Below, piece after piece: positions 43,576-52,400 of a DNA stretch of 64,000 nt (positions are counted from its first letter, which is position 1; each line of letters starts with the position of its first letter). Both the position numbers and the translations under genes were made by a program. The DNA is from Lottiidibacillus patelloidae. Its GTDB lineage: Bacteria; Bacillota; Bacilli; Bacillales; SA5d-4. Under the pieces are notes generated by a model, which made no database searches, was not told where the DNA came from, and saw only the letters and a program-made list of their open reading frames with translations. The stretch covers positions 1 through 64,000 of the forward strand of contig NZ_NPIA01000005.1 of assembly GCF_002262935.1 (NCBI RefSeq), in the 5' to 3' direction.

Positions 43576-43604
43576 TATACATCCTTATGTAAGGATGATA
43601 TTAT
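43576..43604 (+). promoter_or_regulatory. Promoter with inverted repeat before the DMT transporter
   Basis: TATACA (43576-43581) and TATTAT (43599-43604) are 17 nt apart. The spacer carries a perfect inverted repeat CATCCTTA-TG-TAAGGATG (43580-43597), a likely repressor operator. Confidence 0.45.
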
Positions 43605-43635
43605 ATCTAAAAATAAGACTTTAGGGGGGAGTAAC

Positions 43636-44523
43636 ATGACAAAACTAGCTCCTTTTTTTATATTACTAGCAGCAATGCTTTGGGGAACAACAGGAACTAC
43701 GCAGGCACTAGCACCAGAAAATACCCATCCGATTGCAATTGGAGCTACTCGCTTAGCGGTAGGAGGGTTATTTCTCCTTTTTCTTGTACTCGTAACAGGA
43801 AAATTAACTATTAAAAATTGGCCAATTAAGGCAACCGTTTTGGCCTCCTTAAGTATGGCTTTATACCAGCCTTTATTTTTCTCTGCAGTAACGATTACCG
43901 GTGTGGCTATTGGAACCGTAGTAGCGATTGGTAGTGCCCCTATTTTGGCAGGGCTCTTAGAATGGATTTACTTAAAAAATCGTCCGCCGATAGTTTGGTG
44001 GTATTCAACAATTTTATCTATTTTAGGTTGTTTGATGTTGTTTATGAATAAACAATCATTATATGTAGATCCAGTCGGAATTTTATTGGCTATAGGAGCA
44101 GGCTTAGCTTTTGCTAGTTATACGCTTTTAAGCAGAGATTTGGTTACAAACTACTCACCTTTATCAGTAGTTGCGGTTATCTTCACACTTAGTGCAATTT
44201 GTTTATCTCCATTTTTATTCATTTTTGATATGTCTTGGATTGCGAGTTTTCGAGGAGTAGGTGTTAGCTTGCAACTGGGTATTATGGCTACAGGGGTAGC
44301 ATATTTTCTTTTTGCAAGAGGCCTTGCACATGTGTCTTCATCAACAGCTGTGACACTTGCATTGGCAGAACCATTAACAGCAGCGTTATTAGGTGTAATC
44401 ATGCTAGGAGAATATTTGAGCAAAACTTCATGGCTTGGCATTTTTCTATTACTATTTGGAATCGGATTATTAATCTGGTCGTCAAAAAGTTCTAATAGAC
44501 CAATAGTAATGGAAGCAAAGTAA
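43636..44523 (+). CDS. DMT superfamily transporter (two EamA domains)
   Basis: 295 residues with ten predicted membrane helices in two EamA repeats; the first opens FFILLAAMLWGTTGTTQAL and the second begins VGILLAIGAGLAFASYTLLS. Such proteins export amino acids or other metabolites; the substrate is not visible. ATG at 43636 follows GGGGGAG; the frame is open to 43549 without another ribosome binding site. It is the first gene after rlmH and stands alone. Confidence 0.85.
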   Translation: MTKLAPFFILLAAMLWGTTGTTQALAPENTHPIAIGATRLAVGGLFLLFLVLVTGKLTIKNWPIKATVLASLSMALYQPLFFSAVTITGVAIGTVVAIGSAPILAGLLEWIYLKNRPPIVWWYSTILSILGCLMLFMNKQSLYVDPVGILLAIGAGLAFASYTLLSRDLVTNYSPLSVVAVIFTLSAICLSPFLFIFDMSWIASFRGVGVSLQLGIMATGVAYFLFARGLAHVSSSTAVTLALAEPLTAALLGVIMLGEYLSKTSWLGIFLLLFGIGLLIWSSKSSNRPIVMEAK

Positions 44524-44672
44524 GGTTATTAGTTATGATGAGTTGACCATAATTAGATACAAAACTTTTTATTGAATTTATTACCGTATATTTAATAGAA
44601 AATACTTTGCAAGAGTAGATATTAATAAATAATTGGTGAAGATCCAAGCAGTGAGATTTCTTTTCACACAAG

Positions 44673-44707
44673 GGGCAAGTAATTTTGTAAAACTTTTTAC
44701 TTAGCCC
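44673..44707 (-). terminator. Stem-loop at the end of the ClC gene
   Basis: On the minus strand GGGGC-TAAGTAA pairs with TTACTT-GCCCC and overlaps the stop codon. There is no clean T-run, so terminator activity is uncertain. Confidence 0.45.
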
Positions 44708-46005
44708 CCTGTTTTCTTCTTTTCAACATTCTCTATCGTTTCTCCACGTGGTACATTGTACAATCTACTCTTCGGTTCAAATATTTTTTGAGATGGCCAA
44801 AGTCCATGATGCCCGGAGAAAAGGTAGCTGACGATACAAGCAACAAAGAAGTACTCTAATCCTTTTCCATTAAACATTTCCATTGCTAAGAGGAATGCTG
44901 CTAAAGGGGTATTAGCACCACCACAAAAAGTAGCGATTAATCCAATTGCAACAAGAAAGGACATCGGTAAATCTATAAATGTGTGTAAGGTGTTACCTAA
45001 TGTCGCTCCAATAAAAAATAGAGGAATTGCTTCTCCGCCAACAAATCCGCTTCCGAGAGTAATTACTGTAAAAACAAGTTTGGCGAGGAAGGCAAAGGGA
45101 GGAACTTTTTCTTCAAATGATTGTTCGAGCATCTCTAACCCCCGGCCATTATAATCTTGTGAACCAACAATTAATGTTAGTACCACAATAATAACTCCAC
45201 CCCAAAAAGCTCTCTTCATATGGTTTTTCTTAGAAAGTTTCTCAGAATATTTCTGTACCCCATGTCTTAACTGACTATATAAAACACTTATTAAAGCGAA
45301 AATAACAGAAACAAAGATTACTTTTAGAAATGAAACGATAGTAAATTCAGGTACTAGTTTAATTATAAAATTTTCATGTTCATGTCCCCAAGCTGCTGTG
45401 GTTATATAGTAAGCAACAAAGCTTGCTACAAAACAAGGCACAAGTGCTTCAAATCGTAACTTCCCTAATGCAGCCATTTCCATGCCAAACACAGTACCAG
45501 CAATAGGTGCTCCAAATGCAGCTCCAAACCCGGCACTAATACCACTCATTATTAGAAGTTTCTTATCATTGTTGTTTACTTTAAAAAATTTATTGACCGT
45601 TGCAGATACACTGCTTCCCATTTGGATAGCTGCACCTTCTCTTCCTGTTGAACCACCAAAAAGGACTGTGATAAATGTCCCCAAATAGATAATAGGACCC
45701 ATCCTTTTCGGAACTTCTTTCTTGCCATGAACAGCGTCTATGACGAGGTTATTCAGTTCAGCAGTGTCATTTAACGTATTATTCGAATAGACCTTTCCAT
45801 ATTTCATATAGATGTACCCTATAGCAATTCCACCAAACGGTAGAAGAAAGATTAGCCAATCTCTTTTTGCTCTTATATCATCTCCTAGAAAATCATTTAT
45901 TTCTAAAAGAAAGTTTGTAGTCGTACCGACAACTAAGCCGATAATGCTTCCAAAGAATATCCATTGCCCGAGCGTTGAAAGAAAGATTTTATATTTTAAG
46001 GGCAT
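44701..46005 (-). CDS. ClC family anion transporter, CLC-F-like
   Basis: 434 residues with about ten to twelve hydrophobic segments. Selectivity-region motifs are GGSTGREGAAIQMG and GSGFVGGEAIPLFFIGATLG; the first Ser-filter motif GSGIP is missing. These variants resemble the fluoride/proton antiporter branch rather than classic EriC. No fluoride riboswitch could be recognised upstream. ATG at 46005 is chosen because GAGGT precedes it; the ATG at 46032 lacks a ribosome binding site. Confidence 0.8.
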   Translation of the reverse strand: MPLKYKIFLSTLGQWIFFGSIIGLVVGTTTNFLLEINDFLGDDIRAKRDWLIFLLPFGGIAIGYIYMKYGKVYSNNTLNDTAELNNLVIDAVHGKKEVPKRMGPIIYLGTFITVLFGGSTGREGAAIQMGSSVSATVNKFFKVNNNDKKLLIMSGISAGFGAAFGAPIAGTVFGMEMAALGKLRFEALVPCFVASFVAYYITTAAWGHEHENFIIKLVPEFTIVSFLKVIFVSVIFALISVLYSQLRHGVQKYSEKLSKKNHMKRAFWGGVIIVVLTLIVGSQDYNGRGLEMLEQSFEEKVPPFAFLAKLVFTVITLGSGFVGGEAIPLFFIGATLGNTLHTFIDLPMSFLVAIGLIATFCGGANTPLAAFLLAMEMFNGKGLEYFFVACIVSYLFSGHHGLWPSQKIFEPKSRLYNVPRGETIENVEKKKTGG

Positions 46006-46121
46006 CAACCTATTTACCTCATTTCTAACCATATATGACTATCATCGATGTTATTTTTGCTCAATAGATAAAAAATTATTAAGATAAGAATAGAAACCCA
46101 ATATTGAAAGGGAGTAATCAA

Positions 46122-46910
46122 ATGGATGTAATAAAAGAGATAGAAGAGTTAAACTTTGCACTATTACAATCTTTTACGAATAAACAAGATAAACCTTGGG
46201 GTGCTTTGTTTTCGAATAAAACTCAACCAGATTATTATGATGCAAATCATGCGCATTTGAGCAAGCAACCAGCCCATCCGGAAAAAGTTATTACTGAAGT
46301 CATAAAATTTTATGAAGGTTTGCATATTATTCCAAGGTTTTATTTATATAACCTCGAGAATATGCCAGCTTTTATTGCAAAATTAAAAGAGGAAGGCTTT
46401 CATTATGAAGACTTCTTGCAGCCAATTCAGCTTTGGAACAATGAAGTAATAAAGTTACCATTACAAAAAGATGTCACCATAGAGAAGGTTACTAGAAAAA
46501 ATTATGATGAAGCTTTATGGGTCGAGTGTCATATTAAAGAATTTGGAGGAAAATCAGTTCGTGAAAAAGCGTTTGAATCTGAATTTAATGATAATCGTTA
46601 TACTCATTTTCTACTAAAATATAATGGAAGACCATGTTCCACTGCTTGCTTATTTGTTCATGGTAATCAAGGGAGAATAGAAAGTGTTGCTACAGTTGAA
46701 GAATTTAGAGGAAAGGGATTAATTGGTTTGTTGTTACAACAGATACAAAGAGAAGCGCAAACCCTTCAGTTAGAAAAACTATGGGTTCACCCGATCAGCG
46801 AACGGGTTGAGAAGGTATATAGTCGCAATGGGTTCACTACGGTACTTACCTTAAAGACAGGACATGCTTATTTACGAGGAAAAGGTATTAAAGAGATACA
46901 GGATCGCTAA
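46122..46910 (+). CDS. GNAT family N-acetyltransferase
   Basis: 262 residues. The acetyl-CoA loop is EFRGKGLIGLLLQQIQRE in the C-terminal half, preceded by ESVATV and followed by YSRNGF. The N-terminal half is a less clear GNAT-like region. The substrate is unknown. ATG at 46122 follows AAAGGGAG. It diverges from the ClC gene. Confidence 0.8.
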   Translation: MDVIKEIEELNFALLQSFTNKQDKPWGALFSNKTQPDYYDANHAHLSKQPAHPEKVITEVIKFYEGLHIIPRFYLYNLENMPAFIAKLKEEGFHYEDFLQPIQLWNNEVIKLPLQKDVTIEKVTRKNYDEALWVECHIKEFGGKSVREKAFESEFNDNRYTHFLLKYNGRPCSTACLFVHGNQGRIESVATVEEFRGKGLIGLLLQQIQREAQTLQLEKLWVHPISERVEKVYSRNGFTTVLTLKTGHAYLRGKGIKEIQDR

Positions 46911-46923
46911 AGTACAAAAGTAA

Positions 46924-46954
46924 AAGGCACAACTAGATTAATTTGTTGTGCCTT
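46924..46954 (-). terminator. Hairpin between the GNAT and the PAS-GGDEF-EAL gene
   Basis: AAGGCACAAC/GTTGTGCCTT, a 10-bp perfect stem with an 11-nt loop. On the minus strand it is followed by TTACTTTT, so it can serve the incoming minus-strand gene and, weakly, the plus-strand gene. Confidence 0.65.
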
Positions 46955-47032
46955 AAAAGTTGGTACATGTCACTTCTCTGAGTAGTAAAAAAGAGCTACG
47001 ACTTTTACATTTATGGTTTCTTAATCATGTGG

Positions 47033-49171
47033 TTAAGGAATTTTATGCATTTCAGCAGGTAAAGGACGACTAAAGTAATATCCTTGTCCTTCATCACAAT
47101 CTTCTTCTTTTAAGAATGCTAATTGGATCTCGTCCTCTATTCCCTCAGCTATAACCCCCATCTTTAATTTATGGGCTAATGAAATAATAGTTGAAGTTAT
47201 AGCTTTTCCATTTAGGTCGTGACTAATATCTTTAATAAAACTACGATCAATTTTAACTCGATCAAATGAAAATTGTCTTAAGTAACTAAGGGAAGTATAT
47301 CCAGTTCCAAAATCATCAATTGAAATGGAAACGCCAATATCCTTTAATTCTATTAGTACACCTTTTAGAATTTCATTATCTTCCATAAGAATGCTTTCTG
47401 TTACTTCAAGTTCTAACCATTTGGGGTCTAGACCGGTTTCATTTAAAATTTCTTTTACTATAAATACAAAATTTTGGTGTTTTAATTGAATAGTAGATAT
47501 ATTTACTGCAATTTTAAAAGGGCGATGACCTAAGTCCTGCCATAATTTATTTTGTTTGCACGATTCACGAAGGACCCATTTGCCAATAGATACAATTTGT
47601 CCACTTTCTTCAGAAACCGGGATGAAATGGTCTGGAGGTATTAGGCCGTGTACTGGATGATTCCATCTAATTAAAGCTTCCATAGCACTTAACTCACCAG
47701 TTTTAATACTTTTTATTGGCTGATAATGTAATGTGAATTGCTCCTGGTGAATAGCCGTTTTCAAATCTCTTTCAATAGAAAGCTTATAGGCAGTATTAGT
47801 GTCTAGTTCTCTTGAATAGACCGTATAATTATTTTTTCCATATTTCTTGGTGTAGTACATGGCAGTATCAGCGTTTCTAATTAGTTCATCAGCATTATTG
47901 TCATTATGTTTATTGTTAAATGCTATTCCAATACTTGCTGAAACAGATATAGAATTTCCCATAATAGTAAATGGTTCTGCAAGTAGTTGATTAATACGTT
48001 CTGCTAGTAAGACAACTTCTTTTTCATTTGTATCTGGTATTAATATACAAAATTCATCTCCTGCAAATCTTCCTACCGTATCCTTTTGGCGTAGAGTATT
48101 ACTAATTCGATCAGAGACAATTTTTAAGAATTCATCTCCAAGTTGGTGTCCTAAAGAATCATTTATAAATTTGAAACGATCTAAGTCCAAAAATAGAACA
48201 GCATAGCAGGATTCTTTCTCTCTAGATTGCTCAATCAACTGCTGTAATCGATCTTCAAATAATTTTCGATTTGGTAATTTGGTCAATTGGTCATAGAAAG
48301 CAAGCTCATTCATAGTTTTTTCAAATTCAAATTTTTTTGTAATGTCTTTTGCAATACCATACGCCCCCACAATTTTCCCATCTATCCTCATAGGAAAACT
48401 AGTAACGTTTAGGCGTGCTAGAATACCGTCTTTTCTTGTAATAGAAAGGTCATAGGTGTTAGTAATTCCTTTTGTCGCTTCCTCAAAATATTTAATTGCG
48501 CTAGGTAAATCTTCAGAGAGTATAAGTGGAGTAAACGACATTTCAAGCAATTCATTAAGAGAATATCCAGAAACATCTTCACAACTAGGATTTGCATCTG
48601 TGAAATTACCTTCTAAATCAAATGTGAAAATTGCATCAGGATTATTATAAAAGAGAGAATTAAAGCGTTCTCTGTTCTCCTTAAGTCTCATTTGTGTAGT
48701 TACTTCTTCTGTTACATCAAAAACTGTACCGACCGAAGCATATTTATCATTAATGAAAGTTTTAGTAGCATGAATCTCGACATAAATGAGACTACCTTCT
48801 TTTTTAAACGCTCTAATCCGATACCGTGCAGTAGTTTCTTTATTTTCCATTCTACTAGTAATACTTTTTTGTACTAAATGTAAATCTTCAGGGTGAACAA
48901 GTTGTTCAAATGTTACCGTACCAGAATGCAACTCCTCTTGGGTATAACCTACCATATCACAGAAGTGTTTGTTTACATATGAGTACGTCCCCTCTTGAAG
49001 TATATACATACTTACAGGTGCATGTTGTACCATAGTTTCAAACATCATTTTATAAAAGACTAAGTTTTCTTGTTCACCTATATTATCGTCAGTAAAATTA
49101 TCATAGTTATCTTCTATTGGTTCAACCTTTAAATCAAGACTAGCAATCTTATTAATTTTAGATTTACACAT
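47033..49171 (-). CDS. PAS-PAS-GGDEF-EAL cyclic-di-GMP turnover protein
   Basis: 712-residue soluble sensor. Two PAS domains (about 40-165 and 170-290) precede a GGDEF domain with the active-type motif RFAGDEF and an inhibitory RxxD (RQKD) five residues before it. The EAL domain follows, with EALIRW and DDFGTGYTSLSYL. It may make and break c-di-GMP, depending on signal. ATG at 49171 is used, but the nearest GGAGAGG lies about 13 nt upstream, so the start is uncertain. It is transcribed against the origin-outward direction. Confidence 0.88.
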   Translation of the reverse strand: MCKSKINKIASLDLKVEPIEDNYDNFTDDNIGEQENLVFYKMMFETMVQHAPVSMYILQEGTYSYVNKHFCDMVGYTQEELHSGTVTFEQLVHPEDLHLVQKSITSRMENKETTARYRIRAFKKEGSLIYVEIHATKTFINDKYASVGTVFDVTEEVTTQMRLKENRERFNSLFYNNPDAIFTFDLEGNFTDANPSCEDVSGYSLNELLEMSFTPLILSEDLPSAIKYFEEATKGITNTYDLSITRKDGILARLNVTSFPMRIDGKIVGAYGIAKDITKKFEFEKTMNELAFYDQLTKLPNRKLFEDRLQQLIEQSREKESCYAVLFLDLDRFKFINDSLGHQLGDEFLKIVSDRISNTLRQKDTVGRFAGDEFCILIPDTNEKEVVLLAERINQLLAEPFTIMGNSISVSASIGIAFNNKHNDNNADELIRNADTAMYYTKKYGKNNYTVYSRELDTNTAYKLSIERDLKTAIHQEQFTLHYQPIKSIKTGELSAMEALIRWNHPVHGLIPPDHFIPVSEESGQIVSIGKWVLRESCKQNKLWQDLGHRPFKIAVNISTIQLKHQNFVFIVKEILNETGLDPKWLELEVTESILMEDNEILKGVLIELKDIGVSISIDDFGTGYTSLSYLRQFSFDRVKIDRSFIKDISHDLNGKAITSTIISLAHKLKMGVIAEGIEDEIQLAFLKEEDCDEGQGYYFSRPLPAEMHKIP

Positions 49172-49330
49172 TATATTCTCTATCCCTCTCCAAAACATAA
49201 ATAACAGTAAAGATTTATTAAAAATACCAATTTTTTGAACTTAGTTATTTTCATATTATAATATAAAAGTTTTGAAAACAAATTTATCTGAATAATATTA
49301 TAATTTAGCGAATGATTTTGCATTAATAGT

Positions 49331-50275
49331 CTAATTGCTGCGTCTGGAAGTGGAAAAACTATATAAAATCATTCCTATAACGATAATACAAAGGCCAATG
49401 ATAGAAGTCCCATTCGGATATGCAGCAGAAAGAAAGATTACTTCGCCAATAATGACAAATAAAACTTGTGTTGATTGGGTAGCTTCAACAGCAGCTAACT
49501 TTTGTTGATCTCCATTTACATTATCAGTTGCAATAAAAAATAACGTCGTTGCTATAACTCCCGAGCTTACCGCTACGATAAATGTTTGGGTAATTTGGTC
49601 AGAAGAAGGTGGGCCGACAGTAACAATTCCATATATGCTAAGAAGAAACCAAAATGGCATACTTGCAATTGTCATACCTAAGACTCGTTGAAAGGTATCT
49701 AAATTTCCTTTACAAATCTCCATCATTTTACGATTTCCTAGAGGGTAAGCAAATGCAGCAATAATGACAGGGAATGTACCAAATGCAACACTTGCCAATG
49801 AAACTTGACTAACTTGTTGAATTTGAATGATTACAACACCGAGGAAGATTAATAATGAAATAGCCAAAGCTTTTATTTGAACTTTATTTCTTGTTCTAAG
49901 CGGTCCAGCATCAGATTGTTGTGTCTGGAAAAAGAGTGGGGATAATAAAATTCCAGCTACTATAGTAAACTGCCATGAACCAGCTACTAGCCATCCAGGT
50001 CCATAAGCTGCTGCAAAAGTTAAAGGAGCATAGAAGAGCACAAAGCCAATTAAACTCCACAAAATCCACTGGTAAGGATTACTTCGCATTTCGGTAAATA
50101 ACTGTTTTACATTTTTTCTATATAAAACAATAAGAAATAAAAAAGGTAACATAAAGAAAAAGCGTAAAGAAGAACTCCAAATCCAGCTACCTCCTGCAAG
50201 GTCCATAGAGCGGTTTAATATAAAAGTTACAGCAAAAAACATCGAAGCTAAAATACCGATAACAATATCCTTCAT
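49331..50275 (-). CDS. DMT/multidrug-resistance efflux transporter family protein (EmrE-like, 10 TM)
   Basis: 314 residues with about ten membrane helices. It opens VIGILASMFFAVTFILNRSM and contains SWIWSSSLRFFFMLPFLFL and AAAYGPGWLVAGSWQFTIVAG, typical of the multidrug resistance efflux family of DMT transporters. Substrate not known. It diverges from the aldo/keto reductase gene. Confidence 0.78.
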   Translation of the reverse strand: MKDIVIGILASMFFAVTFILNRSMDLAGGSWIWSSSLRFFFMLPFLFLIVLYRKNVKQLFTEMRSNPYQWILWSLIGFVLFYAPLTFAAAYGPGWLVAGSWQFTIVAGILLSPLFFQTQQSDAGPLRTRNKVQIKALAISLLIFLGVVIIQIQQVSQVSLASVAFGTFPVIIAAFAYPLGNRKMMEICKGNLDTFQRVLGMTIASMPFWFLLSIYGIVTVGPPSSDQITQTFIVAVSSGVIATTLFFIATDNVNGDQQKLAAVEATQSTQVLFVIIGEVIFLSAAYPNGTSIIGLCIIVIGMILYSFSTSRRSN

Positions 50276-50474
50276 TAGATCGCCACCTGAATGTATAATG
50301 TATTTAATGTAAAATTCATTTTATTATACATATTTTGGTTTTACTACATTTTTATCTCAGTAAAGTTAAAAGAAAAATATGGAAATACTACTATACAAAG
50401 TTTTGTTTTTAAAAATATACAGAGAGAAAAAGCAACAGCATATTTTTAGGAATCAATATGGAAGGTGAGAAAAA

Positions 50475-51410
50475 TTGAAGAAACGATTATTAGGAAACAC
50501 AGGAATTGAAGTGTCTGAGATCGGTTTTGGCGCATGGCAATTAGGTAACGAAAAAGATTGGGGAAAAATGACAGAAAGTGAAGCGGTTTATTTGGTGGAT
50601 AAAGCTATAGACCTTGGCTGTAATTTCTTTGATACAGCACCTAACTATGGGGCTGGTAAAAGTGAAGAACTACTTGGAAAAGCTTTTAAAGGAAAACGGA
50701 ATCAAGTGGTTATCAGCAGTAAATGTGGACATCATTCAAATGGTGAGGAGAATTTCGCCCCTGACAAACTGATTTTATCAGTAGAAAATAGTTTGCGTAG
50801 ATTAAAGACAGAATATCTTGATAGTCTCCTGTTACACAATCCACCATTTTCAACCTTAGACAGTAATTCTCAACAATTTGAAGTGTTAGAAAAGCTTAAA
50901 AAGCAAGGGAAAATTAGACTGTACGGCGCTTCAGTAGATAATAGTAGTGAGATAAACCAATTAGTAGCGAATACTGATAGTCAAATTATTGAAGTAATGT
51001 TTAATATCTTATATCAAGAGCCAGTATCTGCAATTCAAACAGCTCAAAATCAAGGTGTTGGAATTATTGCTAAAATACCATTAGACTCTGGATGGCTAAC
51101 AGGTAAGTATAGTGCAAACAGTACATTTTCGGGAATTAGAAGTAGATGGAGTGAAGAAGAAATTAAAAAAAGAGGAGAACTAGTTGATCAAGTTCGCCAA
51201 ATTGTAGGGAGAAAAACGTCTATGGTTAAAGCAGCTCTGCATTTTATTCTTTCTTATAAAGAAGTATCCACAGTAATTCCTGGAGCAAGAAATGTTAAAC
51301 AATTAGCCGAGAATATATCTGCATCAGAGTTTTGTTTGTCAAAAGAAGTTTTAAAAGAGTTAAAAGAACTTTGGGATAAAGAAATTAAAAATAGCAAACT
51401 ATCGTGGTAA
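50475..51410 (+). CDS. Aldo/keto reductase
   Basis: 311 residues, a TIM-barrel NADPH oxidoreductase. It opens RLLGNTGIEVSEIGFGAWQL. Catalytic residues are Asp and Tyr in FFDTAPNYGAGKSEELLG, Lys in VVISSKCGHH and His in LDSLLLHNPP; NADP-binding VIPGARN lies near the end. Substrate unknown. TTG start follows GGAAGGTGAG. It is next to an epimerase gene, so carbohydrate metabolism is possible. Confidence 0.88.
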   Translation: MKKRLLGNTGIEVSEIGFGAWQLGNEKDWGKMTESEAVYLVDKAIDLGCNFFDTAPNYGAGKSEELLGKAFKGKRNQVVISSKCGHHSNGEENFAPDKLILSVENSLRRLKTEYLDSLLLHNPPFSTLDSNSQQFEVLEKLKKQGKIRLYGASVDNSSEINQLVANTDSQIIEVMFNILYQEPVSAIQTAQNQGVGIIAKIPLDSGWLTGKYSANSTFSGIRSRWSEEEIKKRGELVDQVRQIVGRKTSMVKAALHFILSYKEVSTVIPGARNVKQLAENISASEFCLSKEVLKELKELWDKEIKNSKLSW

Positions 51411-51500
51411 TATGTTGAAACTTTATTACTAATACATAAAAAAAGCCTAAATCAAATCCGTTATTAATTCATATTTATTCCCTAGAAAGGTTGGTGCCAA

Positions 51501-52262
51501 GTGAAGGTATTAGTAACTGGTGGATTCGGCTGGACGGCAAGATCAATTATTGAAGCCTTACATATAAATAATTTTGAAATTGTAGTATTTGATATTTCAT
51601 CAAAAATTCCATCCTATTTAAATGAAATAACAAGTAACATTATTACTGGAAATATTTCTACTTTAGAAGATGTAAAAAGGGCAATGACAGGTTGTGATTA
51701 TGTTATTCATTTAGCTGTTGCAATTGGGGAGAATGACTATAAGCAACCTGACGTTCCTTTCGATGTAAATGTAAAGGGAACGTACAATATTTTAGAGATT
51801 GCTAGAGAACTAAATGTAAAAAAGACAATAATTATGAGCGAAGCACCAGTCCACATTAACTTTAAAGAAGATAAAATTTTCTCACAAACAGATTGGCAGA
51901 GCTCTTCTGGAGAAGATCATTTATATGACTTAACGAAGCGATTACAAGAAAGTATTGCTAAAGATTTTAGTGAAACTTTTGGTATGAATATAATTGTTTT
52001 GCGACCAGGACATATTGTTGATGGAAAAGAACACATAGATCCGCTTGGTAATAGTCTAGAAGACTTAAAGTATTGTAAAGGAGGATGGGTGTGTAGGTAT
52101 GATATAGCAAAGGCTTGTATAAGTGCTTTAAAAATGGAAAGCCCGACTACATATAATACATTCCATTTGATAGGTTCTTATCAAGCAAAAAAACAATTTG
52201 ATATTAGTAGAACTGAAGAAGTACTAGATATGAAGTTCGATAATACTTTTGAAAATTATTAA
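51501..52262 (+). CDS. NAD(P)-dependent epimerase/dehydratase family protein
   Basis: 253-residue extended SDR. Nucleotide-binding TGGFGWTARSII, DVNVKGTYN and the catalytic YDLTK (YxxxK) are present. Substrate unknown. GTG start after AGAAAGG. The gap to the aldo/keto reductase is 90 bp, so the two may be co-transcribed. Confidence 0.82.
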   Translation: MKVLVTGGFGWTARSIIEALHINNFEIVVFDISSKIPSYLNEITSNIITGNISTLEDVKRAMTGCDYVIHLAVAIGENDYKQPDVPFDVNVKGTYNILEIARELNVKKTIIMSEAPVHINFKEDKIFSQTDWQSSSGEDHLYDLTKRLQESIAKDFSETFGMNIIVLRPGHIVDGKEHIDPLGNSLEDLKYCKGGWVCRYDIAKACISALKMESPTTYNTFHLIGSYQAKKQFDISRTEEVLDMKFDNTFENY

Positions 52263-52278
52263 AATGATAATATTGGAC

Positions 52279-52308
52279 ATTTAGACACTTTGTAAGTGTC
52301 TTTTTTTA
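52279..52308 (+). terminator. Terminator after the epimerase gene
   Basis: GACACTT-TGT-AAGTGTC followed by TTTTTTT. Confidence 0.85.
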
Positions 52309-52400
52309 TTTACTGAATAAATGAAAGAGTATTTTAATAAAAGGTTCATGAAAAAGGTAGTATAATTGAAATTAAGTATAATATAGTAGGAGGAATATAG

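Noticed and set aside
46006-46121. Fluoride riboswitch before the ClC gene
   Set aside because: No recognisable GGNGAUGG or late pairing motif in the 110-bp gap.
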